Source: Lysobacteraceae bacterium
GTDB lineage: Bacteria > Pseudomonadota > Gammaproteobacteria > Xanthomonadales > Xanthomonadaceae
Assembly: GCA_027483745.1 (NCBI GenBank)
Contig: JAIXTZ010000140.1
Location: 1-9,810, forward strand
Length of the DNA stretch: 9,810 nt
Direction: 5' to 3'
The position numbers were made by a program, and so were the translations under genes. Below are positions 1 to 7,749 of this stretch, piece after piece; positions within the stretch are counted from its first letter, which is position 1, and the number at the start of each line of letters is the position of its first letter. Below the pieces are notes generated by a model. The model had not been told where the DNA came from and searched no databases. It saw only the letters and a program-made list of their open reading frames with translations.

Positions 1-351
1 AATGCGTGGCTAGTTTCCGCCGCAACGCAAGTCACATCACGACGAGTGATCCGAACGCACCTCCATCCGCATTGCGAACACGACGATCTCGCCCGAACGG
101 CTCCGGCCCGGGGCGTGCGATCCGACTCCCGCTCTCGCAATGCCGAGGTCCTCTTTCCCGGAACTGTCCCGCAAGGCCGCGATGTCCGCGCCGGCGGGGC
201 GTTTCCGCGCGCCGCGAGTCCGCGGCCAACCGCATCCGCGCCGACGATCCCGTCGCTGCGGGTTTGCCGCGACGTCCGCGTCGTGGCTCTGCCTTTGCTA
301 CTGGGCAAGTGACACAAGGCACTACGCCAAACCACTGACGAGGAGTGAACC
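1..351. other. Intergenic leader upstream of the histone-like gene, no gene seen
   Basis: No convincing gene is visible here. The open frames on both strands encode Arg/Pro/Ala-rich sequence with no hydrophobic core, no conserved motif and no ribosome binding site, as expected by chance in high-GC DNA. The last stretch, about 285-351, is less GC-rich and would be the natural place for the promoter of the downstream gene, but I could not find a -35/-10 pair with good matches and correct spacing. A sequence AGGAG at 341-345 is the ribosome binding site of the gene starting at 352. The left part could belong to the tail of a neighbour outside the window, but nothing shows that. Confidence 0.6.
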
Positions 352-708
<357 letters not shown>

Positions 709-737
709 GCCAAAGCCGTACCCGATTGCTGTAATCA

Positions 738-773
738 CCCCCGGCCCGTTGCCCAGGCGGCCGGGGGACTTTG
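738..773 (+). terminator. Hairpin downstream of the histone-like gene, possible first terminator
   Basis: A perfect 9-bp stem pairs CCCCCGGCC (738-746) with GGCCGGGGG (759-767) around a 12-base loop. Only a short T run (ACTTTG) follows, so it is a poor intrinsic terminator alone. It may protect the mRNA 3' end or act together with the stronger hairpin that follows. Confidence 0.5.
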
Positions 774-783
774 CAAAGGCCAT

Positions 784-811
784 AACGCCCCGAGAGGGGC
801 GTTAGCTTTTT
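784..811 (+). terminator. Intrinsic terminator of the histone-like gene
   Basis: A perfect 8-bp stem pairs AACGCCCC (784-791) with GGGGCGTT (796-803) around a GAGA tetraloop, followed by AGC and five T residues (807-811). This is a textbook Rho-independent terminator reading on the plus strand. In the opposite direction there is no U-tract, so it is a weaker stop for the convergent serine hydrolase gene that ends at 846. Confidence 0.85.
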
Positions 812-845
812 CCGGGGCGTGACCGTCCCGCGGCGGCGACCGTTC

Positions 846-2069
846 TCAGCGGCCGTTGACCAGGTCGACCCACTGGCTGTCGGTCGTGCCCAGCACGCGG
901 TCGAGGAACGTGGGCATCAGGCCCGAGGGCAGGGCCGATTCGCTGTTCCAGAGCACGACGATGGCGACATCGCGGCGCGGCAGCAGGCCGATCATCCCGC
1001 GGTACCCCTGCACGGCGCCCGCGTGGTAGACGAGGGGCTCGCCGTCGTAATCGAACACGCGCCAGCCAGTCCCGTAGTGGGCGTCGCGAAGCCGCTCGCG
1101 CCGCCACGGGGAGCCCGAGAGCTGGTCGGGCGTCCGCACGATCGGTGCGTGCAGATCGTCGAGCATCCGGCGCGACAACACGTCCGGACGATGGCCGAGC
1201 TGGGCTTGTGCCCAGATCGCCATGTCGCTGATCGACGCATTGATTCCTGCCGCTGGGGGCACGCGGTAGTAGTTCTCGCGCGGCCGCACCGCCGTCCAGC
1301 CCCGGCCCGCGCGAATGTGCGGGCGTGCCCAGCGGTCACTGCCCTCCAGGCCGTCGCGGCCGAAGGTCGCGTTCTCCATGCCCAGCGGCGCAAACAGCCT
1401 CAGCTCGACCTGCCGGGTGTAGAAGTCGCCGGTCACCGCGAACACCACGTCGCCGATCAGGCTGAAGGCGACGTTCTGATAGCCAAAGCACTCCCCGGGC
1501 GCGCAGAGCAGCGGTGCTTGATTGAGGCGCGCGGCGAGGAGCGGGTAGGGGGTGTCGCCTTCAAGGTCGCGATCGTAGGTGTGGTACTTGAGCCCCATCC
1601 GATGGGCGAGGGCATCGCGGACGGTGAGTCGCGTCGAGCCCGCCGCGTCCGCGAGCTGGAAGGTCGGCAACTGCTGGTCCAGCGGCATGTCCCAGCGCAG
1701 TGCGCCATCTTCGACCAGCAGCCCGGCCAGCGTACCCGCGAAGCCCTTGGACAGCGACGCGATGCGGAACACCGTGCTTTCGTCGATCCGCTCGCCGCCG
1801 CTGCCTCCGGTGCGGCCGTAGCCCCGCGCGAGCTGCGTCCGGTCGCCGTGCACGACGGCCAGGGCCACGCCCGGCACGCCGCGGTTGATGATCGCCTGGG
1901 CCAAGGCGTCGACTTCCGCCGTCGCCTTCGCCACCGTCGCTTCGTCCACGGGGATCGTCGTGGGCGCGGGCGTCGACAGCGTGGCGGCCGGCGGGGCGGG
2001 CGTCGTCGCGAGGGCGGGAAGGGCGGCGGTCGCGATCAGGAGCGACAGGAGAAGCTTGCGGGGACGCAT
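846..2069 (-). CDS. Exported serine hydrolase, beta-lactamase/class C PBP family
   Basis: The 407-residue product belongs to the serine beta-lactamase-like superfamily (Pfam Beta-lactamase), which includes class C beta-lactamases, D,D-peptidases and esterases. Residues 1-21 form a Sec signal peptide: basic MRPRK, a hydrophobic core, then an ALA-type cleavage region. A Pro/Thr/Ala-rich linker follows to about residue 40, so the enzyme should act in the periplasm or outside. The catalytic motifs are in the expected order: S-L-S-K (S105 nucleophile, K108), Y-Q-N (Y197-N199), and H-A-G (H349-G351) in place of the K-T-G of class C enzymes. The YQN and HAG variants are usual in the esterase/peptidase-like members, so I would not call it an antibiotic resistance enzyme. 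The start at 2069 was chosen because it gives the signal peptide; the open frame runs further upstream but that part overlaps lemA. No strong ribosome binding site precedes it. The true substrate (peptidoglycan peptide, ester or other) cannot be read from the sequence. Confidence 0.87.
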   Translation of the reverse strand: MRPRKLLLSLLIATAALPALATTPAPPAATLSTPAPTTIPVDEATVAKATAEVDALAQAIINRGVPGVALAVVHGDRTQLARGYGRTGGSGGERIDESTVFRIASLSKGFAGTLAGLLVEDGALRWDMPLDQQLPTFQLADAAGSTRLTVRDALAHRMGLKYHTYDRDLEGDTPYPLLAARLNQAPLLCAPGECFGYQNVAFSLIGDVVFAVTGDFYTRQVELRLFAPLGMENATFGRDGLEGSDRWARPHIRAGRGWTAVRPRENYYRVPPAAGINASISDMAIWAQAQLGHRPDVLSRRMLDDLHAPIVRTPDQLSGSPWRRERLRDAHYGTGWRVFDYDGEPLVYHAGAVQGYRGMIGLLPRRDVAIVVLWNSESALPSGLMPTFLDRVLGTTDSQWVDLVNGR

Positions 2070-2083
2070 GGGCGACGTATGCT
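2056..2083 (+). promoter_or_regulatory. Candidate sigma70-type promoter of lemA-M48 operon
   Basis: TTGCGG (2056-2061) and TATGCT (2078-2083) are separated by 16 bases, a plausible but weak -35/-10 pair. It would start transcription about 50 bases before the lemA ATG. It overlaps the 5' end of the divergent serine hydrolase gene. This is a pattern match only. Confidence 0.25.
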
Positions 2084-2095
2084 GGAACTGCGTCG

Positions 2096-2101
2096 ATTCT
2101 A
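2096..2101 (-). promoter_or_regulatory. Candidate -10 element of the serine hydrolase gene
   Basis: On the minus strand the hexamer TAGAAT matches the -10 consensus at five of six positions and lies about 27 bases before the ATG at 2069. No good -35 element lies at 16-18 bases spacing; a TTGAAC (2123-2128) is 21 bases away. Weak call. Confidence 0.25.
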
Positions 2102-2141
2102 GCGCTTCGATGCGCCCCCCTCGTTCAAGGAGTGTTCGCGG

Positions 2142-2738
2142 ATGCTGCTTTTCCTGCTCATTGTCATCGGCGCCATTGTCGCGGTCGCGCTCTGGGTGGT
2201 CGGGGCGTACAACGGCCTCGTCGCCGCGCGTAACGCGTTCCGCAACGCTTTCGCCCAGATCGACGTCCAGCTCACGCGACGCCACGACCTCATTCCCAAT
2301 CTCGTCGAAACCGCGAAGGCCTACATGGCCCACGAGAAGGGCACGCTGGAGGCCGTGATCCAGGCCCGAAACGCCGCGGTGTCCGGCCTTGGCGCCGCCA
2401 AGGCCGCGCCCGGCGACGCCACGGCCATCGCCCAGCTCGGCGGTGCGGAAGGCCAGCTCTCCGGCGCGTTGTCGCGGCTGCTGGTCACCGTCGAGGCCTA
2501 CCCCGAGCTGAAGGCCAGCGCGAACATGCAGCAGCTCACCGAGGAGCTCACCTCCACGGAGAACCGCATCGCCTTCGCCCGGCAGGCCTACAACGACGCC
2601 GTGATGGGCTACAACAACCGGCGCGAGATGTTCCCGGGCAGCGTGGTGGCCACGCGCTTCGACTTCCGCCCCGCCTCCCTCCTGGAGATCCCGGAAGCGG
2701 AGAGCCACAAGCGCAACGCGCCCCGCGTCCAGTTCTGA
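2142..2738 (+). CDS. lemA: LemA family membrane-anchored protein
   Basis: The 198-residue protein is a full-length LemA family member. LemA proteins have one N-terminal membrane helix and a long helical-bundle domain; their biochemical role is poorly known, but they often sit beside M48 peptidases or TPM-domain proteins. Residues 1-22 are a single hydrophobic helix, probably with the N-terminus outside. The family signature is clear at residues 37-77, with R-R-H-D-L-I-P-N-L-V-E (46-56) and an A-x-x-x-R-N-A-A type stretch after it. The C-terminal signature Y-N-N-R-R-E-M-F-P (157-165) is also present. The start is well supported: AAGGAG at 2127-2132 lies nine bases before the ATG. Only eight bases separate its stop from the ATG of the M48 peptidase gene, so the two are almost certainly co-transcribed and probably act together. 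The assignment to the family is secure, the function is not. Confidence 0.95.
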   Translation: MLLFLLIVIGAIVAVALWVVGAYNGLVAARNAFRNAFAQIDVQLTRRHDLIPNLVETAKAYMAHEKGTLEAVIQARNAAVSGLGAAKAAPGDATAIAQLGGAEGQLSGALSRLLVTVEAYPELKASANMQQLTEELTSTENRIAFARQAYNDAVMGYNNRREMFPGSVVATRFDFRPASLLEIPEAESHKRNAPRVQF

Positions 2739-2746
2739 GGGCCGCG

Positions 2747-4654
2747 ATGAACCTGTTTGAGCGCCAGGAGGCGGTGCGCCGCCGTTCACGGAAGCTGTTC
2801 CTGCTGTTCGCGCTCGCGGTGCTGGGCATCGTCGCCGCGGTGAACCTCGTGGTGTGGGCGTCCCTCGCCTTCCTCGGCGAGGCCTCGGTCGTGGCGAAGG
2901 GACAGATCATCGCGATGACCACCGTCGCTACCCTGCTGCTGATCGGCGGCGCGAGCCTCTACCGCACGATGACCCTGCGAAAGGGCGGCGGTGCGGTGGC
3001 CATGTCGCTGGGCGGCACGCCGGTGCCGGTGGACACCCAGGATCCCGGCTTGCGCCGCCTGCTCAACGTCGTCGAGGAGATGGCGATCGCGTCGGGTAGC
3101 GCCCTTCCGCAGGTCTTCGTGCTTGAGGACGAGCCACGCATCAACGCGTTCGCCGCCGGCTTCGGTGGCCCGGACGCCGCCATCGCAGTGACGCGGGGCG
3201 CGCTCGACCGCCTGAACCGGCAGGAGCTGCAGGGGGTCGTCGCGCACGAGATCGGGCACATCCTCAACGCCGACATCCGCCTGAACCTGCGACTCGTCGG
3301 ACTGCTGTTCGGCATCACCATGCTCGGCGTGGTCGGGCGCTTCCTCGTCAGCACGCGCAACCGGAGCGGCGATCGCGAAGCCGGTGGCCTCATTCCTCTG
3401 GGCCTAGCGCTGATGGCGCTCGGCGCGATCGGGCTGTGGTTCGCCCGATTGATCAAGGCCGGCATCAGCCGCCAGCGCGAGTACCTGGCGGACGCCTCTG
3501 CCCTGCAGTACACGCGCGATCCCGACGGCCTCGTCGGCGCCTTCCTGAAGATCGCCGGCGTGCCGGGGCAGGGCCGCATGCTGGCACCGGAAGCCGAAGA
3601 GATCAGCCACATGCTGTTCGAGGATGGTCTCGGCTTCTCCGGTTGGATGGCGACGCATCCGCCGCTGCTGGACCGCATCCGCGCGATCCGCCCGGGATTC
3701 AAGCCGGAGAAATTCGACGAAGCGCTGTCTCGGCAGCAGTTGGCGCCTCCCTCGGGGCTCGATGAAGACCACGCGCGTGCTTTGGCCGAGCCGCCCCCCT
3801 TGCCTGCGGAAGACACCGCCATCCGTGTCTCCCCGGCCGCCGTCGCCGAAGGGCTCGGGGGGTGGCGCCCTGACGACGTACAGCGCGCACAAGCGGTGAT
3901 CGCCGCGATCCCCGGCGTGCTCGACCGCGCGGCCCGCGACCGCGACGAGGCGATGCCGTTGCTGTTCGGCCTGCTGTTTTCCGCCGAGCCGGCCGTGCAG
4001 AAAAAGCAGCGCTTCGAGCTGAAGGCGCGCATGGGCGAGCGGATGACCGGGCAGTCCGCCGACTATGCCGAGCGCGTCCACGGCCTCCACGCGGCACTGC
4101 GCCTGCCCTTGGCGATGCTGGCGCTCGCCACCCTGAAGCGTCGCTCGAAAACCGATATCGCCGCCATCGCCGACGTCTGCACGGCGCTGTCGCATGCCGA
4201 CGGCCGCATCACGCTGCTCGAGTACGGCCTGGCCCAACTGCTGCACGCGGAGCTGCAGGCCTCCGCCGATCCCGCGACCGCGTGGCGCCAGCCGCGCGTC
4301 AAGCTCACCGACGTCGAGGCCGAGGTGGTGCAACTCCTCGCGGTGCTGGCGCACGCGGGCCACGCCCAGCCGGCGGACGCGCAGCGCGCCTTCATGGCCG
4401 GGTTGCCCCACGTGCTGCCGCAGTCCAGCGCCCGCTACGCGCCGCCGGCGAATGGCGTGGCCGTGCTCGACGACGCCTGGCCGCGGCTCGACGCGCTGCT
4501 GCCGAAAGCCAAGCTGATGCTGGTGGAGGCATTGGTTGCCACGGCCGCGCACGATGGCCGCATGACGATCCCCGAGGCCGAGCTGCTGCGCATCGTCTGC
4601 GCCATCCTGCACGCGCCGCTACCCGCCGCGCTGGAGCCGGTGCGGGCCGCCTGA
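2747..4654 (+). CDS. Membrane M48 zinc metallopeptidase with long C-terminal helical tail
   Basis: This 635-residue protein is an M48 (HtpX/Ste24-type) membrane peptidase. Hydrophobic segments lie near residues 17-42 and 54-71, and two more flank or follow the active site (about 182-200 and 214-234). The zinc site is intact: H-E-I-G-H at 167-171 supplies two histidines and the catalytic Glu, and R-E-Y-L-A-D at 244-249 supplies the third ligand E245. The typical T-H-P-P segment is at 303-306. HtpX itself is about 290 residues; here roughly 300 residues follow the peptidase domain. That tail is mostly helical, soluble, and contains two similar motifs, A-D-G-R-I-T (484-489) and H-D-G-R-M-T (602-607), each followed by an acidic helix, which recalls TerB-like domains. 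GAGGG at 2737-2741, overlapping the lemA stop, is the ribosome binding site. Co-transcription with lemA suggests membrane protein quality control or a LemA-dependent adaptor role; that is inference. The peptidase call is secure and the tail assignment is tentative. Confidence 0.93.
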   Translation: MNLFERQEAVRRRSRKLFLLFALAVLGIVAAVNLVVWASLAFLGEASVVAKGQIIAMTTVATLLLIGGASLYRTMTLRKGGGAVAMSLGGTPVPVDTQDPGLRRLLNVVEEMAIASGSALPQVFVLEDEPRINAFAAGFGGPDAAIAVTRGALDRLNRQELQGVVAHEIGHILNADIRLNLRLVGLLFGITMLGVVGRFLVSTRNRSGDREAGGLIPLGLALMALGAIGLWFARLIKAGISRQREYLADASALQYTRDPDGLVGAFLKIAGVPGQGRMLAPEAEEISHMLFEDGLGFSGWMATHPPLLDRIRAIRPGFKPEKFDEALSRQQLAPPSGLDEDHARALAEPPPLPAEDTAIRVSPAAVAEGLGGWRPDDVQRAQAVIAAIPGVLDRAARDRDEAMPLLFGLLFSAEPAVQKKQRFELKARMGERMTGQSADYAERVHGLHAALRLPLAMLALATLKRRSKTDIAAIADVCTALSHADGRITLLEYGLAQLLHAELQASADPATAWRQPRVKLTDVEAEVVQLLAVLAHAGHAQPADAQRAFMAGLPHVLPQSSARYAPPANGVAVLDDAWPRLDALLPKAKLMLVEALVATAAHDGRMTIPEAELLRIVCAILHAPLPAALEPVRAA

Positions 4655-4678
4655 CCCGGCGGGGCCCGCATCGCCGGG
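4655..4678. terminator. GC-rich inverted repeat between convergent genes
   Basis: CCCGGCG (4655-4661) and CGCCGGG (4672-4678) form a 7-bp stem with a 10-base loop in the 29-base gap between the M48 and GMC stop codons. It could end transcription from both sides, but neither strand has a U-tract, so it may only be a stabilising 3' hairpin. Confidence 0.35.
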
Positions 4679-4683
4679 CGGGA

Positions 4684-6279
4684 TCAGCCCAGCATCAGGT
4701 CCGCGGCGCGCTCGGCGATCATGATCGTCGGCGCATTGGTGTTGCCGCCGATCAGCTTCGGCATCACCGAGGCGTCCACCACGCGCAGGCCTTCGACGCC
4801 GCGCACGCGCAGCTGCGGGTCGACCACCGCGTTCGGATCCCCGTCGCGGCCGATCGCGCAGGTGCCGATCGGGTGGTAGATCGACTCGGATTTGCGGCGG
4901 ATGAAAGCGTCGATGGCGGCGTCGTCCTGGGCCTTCGCGCCGGGCAGCAATTCCTCGCCGCGGTACGGGGCGAAGGCCGGCTGGGCGAGGATTTCGCGCG
5001 ACAGCCGAACGCACTCGCGCATGACCTTGAGGTCGAAGCCTTCCGCGTCGCCCAGGTAGTTCGCCTCGATGCGCGGCTTGCTGGCGGCGTCGGTGCCCGC
5101 GAGGTAGAGCCGCCCACGGCTCTTCGGTCGCAGGAAGCAGGAATGCACGGTGAACCCGTAGCCGGGCAGCTTGTTGCGTCCGTGGTCGTCGAGCTGTGCC
5201 GGCACGAAGTGGAACTGCAGGTCCGGGCGCTCGTCCTCCGCCAGCCGCGAGCGCAGGAAGCCACCGGCTTCGGCGATATTGCTGGTGCCTGGGCCCTGCT
5301 TGCGCAGGTAGTAGTCCCAAGCAATCTTCGCTTCGTTGAGCAGCGAATCGGAATCGTCGTAGGTGACGGCCTGCGTCGAGCGCTGCAGCGTGCAGATGTC
5401 CAGGTGGTCCTGCAGGTTACCGCCGACGCCGGGCAGGTCGACGCGGACCTCCACCCCCTGCTGGCGCAGGTGCGCGGCAGGCCCGATGCCCGAGAGCATC
5501 AGCAGCTGCGGGCTGTTGATCGCTCCGCCGCACAGGATCACCTCGCGCGTTGCGCCTTCCGCGAAGGCGCCGCCGCCGACGGTGTAGAGCACGCCGGTGG
5601 CGCGCCCGCCCTCGAACAGCACCTTGCGCGCCATCGCGCCAGTGATGATTTTCAGGTTCGGGCGCTTGCCGCGGATCGGGTCGAGGTAGGCGGTGGCCGA
5701 CGAGCAGCGCGAGCCGCCGCGCGTGGTGGTCTGGTAGAAACCGAAGCCTTCCTGCACCGGCCCGTTGAAATCGGGATTGACTGGAAAGCCTGCCTGTTTC
5801 GCGGCGTCGACGAAGACGGCCGAGAGCGGATTGCGGTAGCGGTGGTCGCTGACCCCGAGCGGACCGTCACCGCCGTGCATGGCGTCGCTGCCGCGCTCGT
5901 TGCCCTCCGACTTTCGGAAATAGGGGAGCACGTTGTCCCAATGCCAGCCGGTGGCGCCGAGCTCGGCCCACTCGTCGTAATCGCGGCGCTCACCGCGGAT
6001 GTAGCACATGGCATTGATCGAGCTGCTGCCGCCGAGCACCTTGCCTCGCGGCCACCACAGCATGCGGCCGTCGAGGTTCGGCTCGGGCGCGGTGCTGTAG
6101 TCCCAGTTCACGCCCTTCTTGCCGACCAGCTTCGCGAGGCCCGCGGGCATGTGCACGAAGGGGTGCCAATCGCGTGGACCGGCTTCGAGCAGGAGGACCT
6201 TGACGGCGGGATCGGCGCTGAGCCGATTGGCGAGGACGCAGCCGGCGGAACCGGCACCCACGATGATGTAGTCGAACAC
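4684..6279 (-). CDS. GMC family FAD-dependent oxidoreductase (choline/alcohol dehydrogenase-like)
   Basis: The 531-residue enzyme belongs to the glucose-methanol-choline (GMC) oxidoreductase family, which oxidises alcohols to aldehydes with FAD. The N-terminal FAD-binding fold is clear: G-A-G-S-A-G (8-13) with E32 at the end of the second strand. GMC signature 1 lies at about 79-96 (G-K-V-L-G-G-S-S-S-I-N) and signature 2 at about 252-266 (G-A-I-N-S-P-Q-L-L-M-L-S-G-I-G). The catalytic pair fits H469 (Y-H-P-I-G-T) and N513 (G-N-T-N-A-P), 44 residues apart as in choline oxidase. The length matches choline dehydrogenase BetA and the alkanol dehydrogenase AlkJ. The sequence does not decide the substrate: no bet or alk genes are nearby. 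The start is uncertain. I chose GTG at 6279 because M-F-D-Y-I-I-V-G is the usual family N-terminus; another GTG at 6321 adds 14 residues. Neither has a clear ribosome binding site. The gene is convergent with the M48 gene and divergent from the transporter. Confidence 0.92.
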   Translation of the reverse strand: MFDYIIVGAGSAGCVLANRLSADPAVKVLLLEAGPRDWHPFVHMPAGLAKLVGKKGVNWDYSTAPEPNLDGRMLWWPRGKVLGGSSSINAMCYIRGERRDYDEWAELGATGWHWDNVLPYFRKSEGNERGSDAMHGGDGPLGVSDHRYRNPLSAVFVDAAKQAGFPVNPDFNGPVQEGFGFYQTTTRGGSRCSSATAYLDPIRGKRPNLKIITGAMARKVLFEGGRATGVLYTVGGGAFAEGATREVILCGGAINSPQLLMLSGIGPAAHLRQQGVEVRVDLPGVGGNLQDHLDICTLQRSTQAVTYDDSDSLLNEAKIAWDYYLRKQGPGTSNIAEAGGFLRSRLAEDERPDLQFHFVPAQLDDHGRNKLPGYGFTVHSCFLRPKSRGRLYLAGTDAASKPRIEANYLGDAEGFDLKVMRECVRLSREILAQPAFAPYRGEELLPGAKAQDDAAIDAFIRRKSESIYHPIGTCAIGRDGDPNAVVDPQLRVRGVEGLRVVDASVMPKLIGGNTNAPTIMIAERAADLMLG

Positions 6280-6365
6280 GTACCGGCGGCCGCTGAAGCG
6301 ATGGGCGATGCTGGTCCGCACGTCTAGAGTGAATGCTCTATCTCATCGCTGACGCGCCACTCCGC

Positions 6366-6371
6366 TACAGT
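6366..6371 (+). promoter_or_regulatory. Candidate -10 element of the transporter gene
   Basis: TACAGT lies 28 bases before the ATG at 6400 in a slightly less GC-rich stretch of the divergent gap. No convincing -35 hexamer lies 16-18 bases upstream. Pattern match only. Confidence 0.25.
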
Positions 6372-6399
6372 ACGCGGCAGCCATTGCCACGGAGTGACG

Positions 6400-7725
6400 A
6401 TGCAGGCCCAAGGCCCCCAGCGACTCCGCTGGTCCGATCTGAAGCAGGCGCTGGTCGACGTACCGGCCCTTGCGCTGTCGTTCGGCTACTTCTTCTGCCT
6501 GCTGTGCGGCTACTTCATGCTGCGCTCGATCCGCGACGCCTTCGGGGCGACGGACGACGCGTCGGCCGTCTTTCCTCCTGCGATGATCGCGTTCTTCGCC
6601 GAGCGCGGCATCGCGCTCGGTGAGCTCACGCTGCAGGTGCTCTTCACCGGCACGTTCCTGTCGATGCTGCTGCTGCAGCCCTTCTACGGCGCGCTGGTGA
6701 GTCGCTATCCGCGCCGCGTCTTCCTGCCCTTCGTCTACGGCCTGCTGGTGGCCGCGCTCGGGGTCTTCTACCTCGCCTTCGCAAATGACGTCCCGGGCCG
6801 CGGTGCGGCCTTCTTCATCTTCCTCGCGGTCGTGAACCTGTTCGCCGTCACGGTGTTCTGGAGCTTCATGTCCGACATCTACAGCTCGGCGCAGTCGCGG
6901 CTGTTCTACGGGTTCATCGGCGTCGGCGGCACCTTGGGCGCCTTGGCCGGCCCCGCCCTGACGAAGGTGATCGTCAAGGACGTCGGCGTCGAGACGATCA
7001 TGTTGATCAGCACCGGCTTCATGGGTCTGTGCCTCGCCTTCGTCATCGCGCTGGCGCCGTGGGCGCGGCGTCGGGAGGTGGAGCGCGGCGGGCCGCGCTT
7101 CGACGAGGCCATGGGCGGGCGCTTCCTCGAGGGCCTGCGCATCGTCGCGCGCGACCCGCTGATGCGCGGTATGGCGCTGGTGATGTTTTTCGGCGTCGCG
7201 GTGGGCACGCTGCTCTACAACGAACAGGCGGCGGTAGCGCGCCAGATCGCCGACGACGAAGCGCGGACGGCCTTCTTCGCCACCATCGACCTCTGGATCA
7301 ATGGCCTGACGCTGGCGATCCAGCTGTTCATCACGCCCGTCCTGCTGGCCCGTTTCGGCGTCGCCCCCCTGCTGCTGATCCCGGGCCTCGCCATCACCCT
7401 CGGCTTCGCCGTGCTTGCCGGGAACCCGCTACCGATGCTGCTGATGGTGGTGCAGATCGCCACGCGGACGGGCGAGTTCGCGCTGGCCAAGCCGGCCCGC
7501 GAGACGATCTACACGCGGGTGGACGCGGAAACCCGCTACAAGGCCAAGGCCTTCATCGACACGGCGATCTACCGCGGCGGCGATTTCACGTTCGTGTGGG
7601 TGCATAAGGCGATCGCGTCCTTCGGCTCGTCGGTGGTGTTCCTGCTCGGCACGGGCATGGCGTTGGCGCTCTTCCTGTCGGCGTGGGGCGTCATCCGCGC
7701 GCAGAAGACGCTGTCGAGGAGCTGA
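6400..7725 (+). CDS. Twelve-helix transporter of the Npt1/Tlc nucleotide transporter-like family
   Basis: This 441-residue, very hydrophobic protein has about 12 predicted membrane helices, in two halves with a basic cytoplasmic loop near residues 222-255, as in the major facilitator fold. Two motifs point to the Npt1/Tlc (ATP/ADP translocase-like) family rather than a generic MFS porter. The first is Y-F-M-L-R-S-I-R-D-A-F-G at 38-49, matching the family pattern Y..LR..RD..G at the first helix. The second is Y-K-A-K-A-F-I-D-T followed by Y-R-G-G-D at 380-395, which matches a conserved late loop. Characterised members exchange ATP, ADP or NTPs in intracellular parasites and plastids; in free-living bacteria homologues are common but the substrate is mostly unknown. 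I chose ATG at 6400 with GGAG at 6391-6394; a GTG at 6394 overlaps that ribosome binding site. The gene stands alone on its strand. The transporter call is secure; nucleotide transport is only inferred. Confidence 0.85.
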   Translation: MQAQGPQRLRWSDLKQALVDVPALALSFGYFFCLLCGYFMLRSIRDAFGATDDASAVFPPAMIAFFAERGIALGELTLQVLFTGTFLSMLLLQPFYGALVSRYPRRVFLPFVYGLLVAALGVFYLAFANDVPGRGAAFFIFLAVVNLFAVTVFWSFMSDIYSSAQSRLFYGFIGVGGTLGALAGPALTKVIVKDVGVETIMLISTGFMGLCLAFVIALAPWARRREVERGGPRFDEAMGGRFLEGLRIVARDPLMRGMALVMFFGVAVGTLLYNEQAAVARQIADDEARTAFFATIDLWINGLTLAIQLFITPVLLARFGVAPLLLIPGLAITLGFAVLAGNPLPMLLMVVQIATRTGEFALAKPARETIYTRVDAETRYKAKAFIDTAIYRGGDFTFVWVHKAIASFGSSVVFLLGTGMALALFLSAWGVIRAQKTLSRS

Positions 7726-7749
7726 TGCCGAGCGTGCCAGTGAACGCAG

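Noticed and set aside
6..338. Possible small gene in the left intergenic region
   Set aside because: Three plus frames and one minus frame are open over the same bases, all Arg/Pro-rich, and none has a ribosome binding site or a recognisable motif.
846..2069. Antibiotic-resistance beta-lactamase
   Set aside because: YQN and HAG replace the usual class C YxN/KTG set, and the gene sits in an ordinary chromosomal setting without a regulator such as AmpR or a mobile element.
819..2102. Long plus-strand open frame opposite the serine hydrolase gene
   Set aside because: The minus strand has a signal peptide and all three catalytic motifs in order; the plus-strand product is basic and lacks motifs.
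4282..6327. Very long plus-strand open frame (about 680 codons) antisense to the GMC gene
   Set aside because: It overlaps the end of the M48 gene and all of the GMC gene in the opposite direction. Its product is Arg/Ala/Val-rich without motifs, as expected for a shadow frame in high-GC DNA, and the GMC motifs prove the minus strand is coding.
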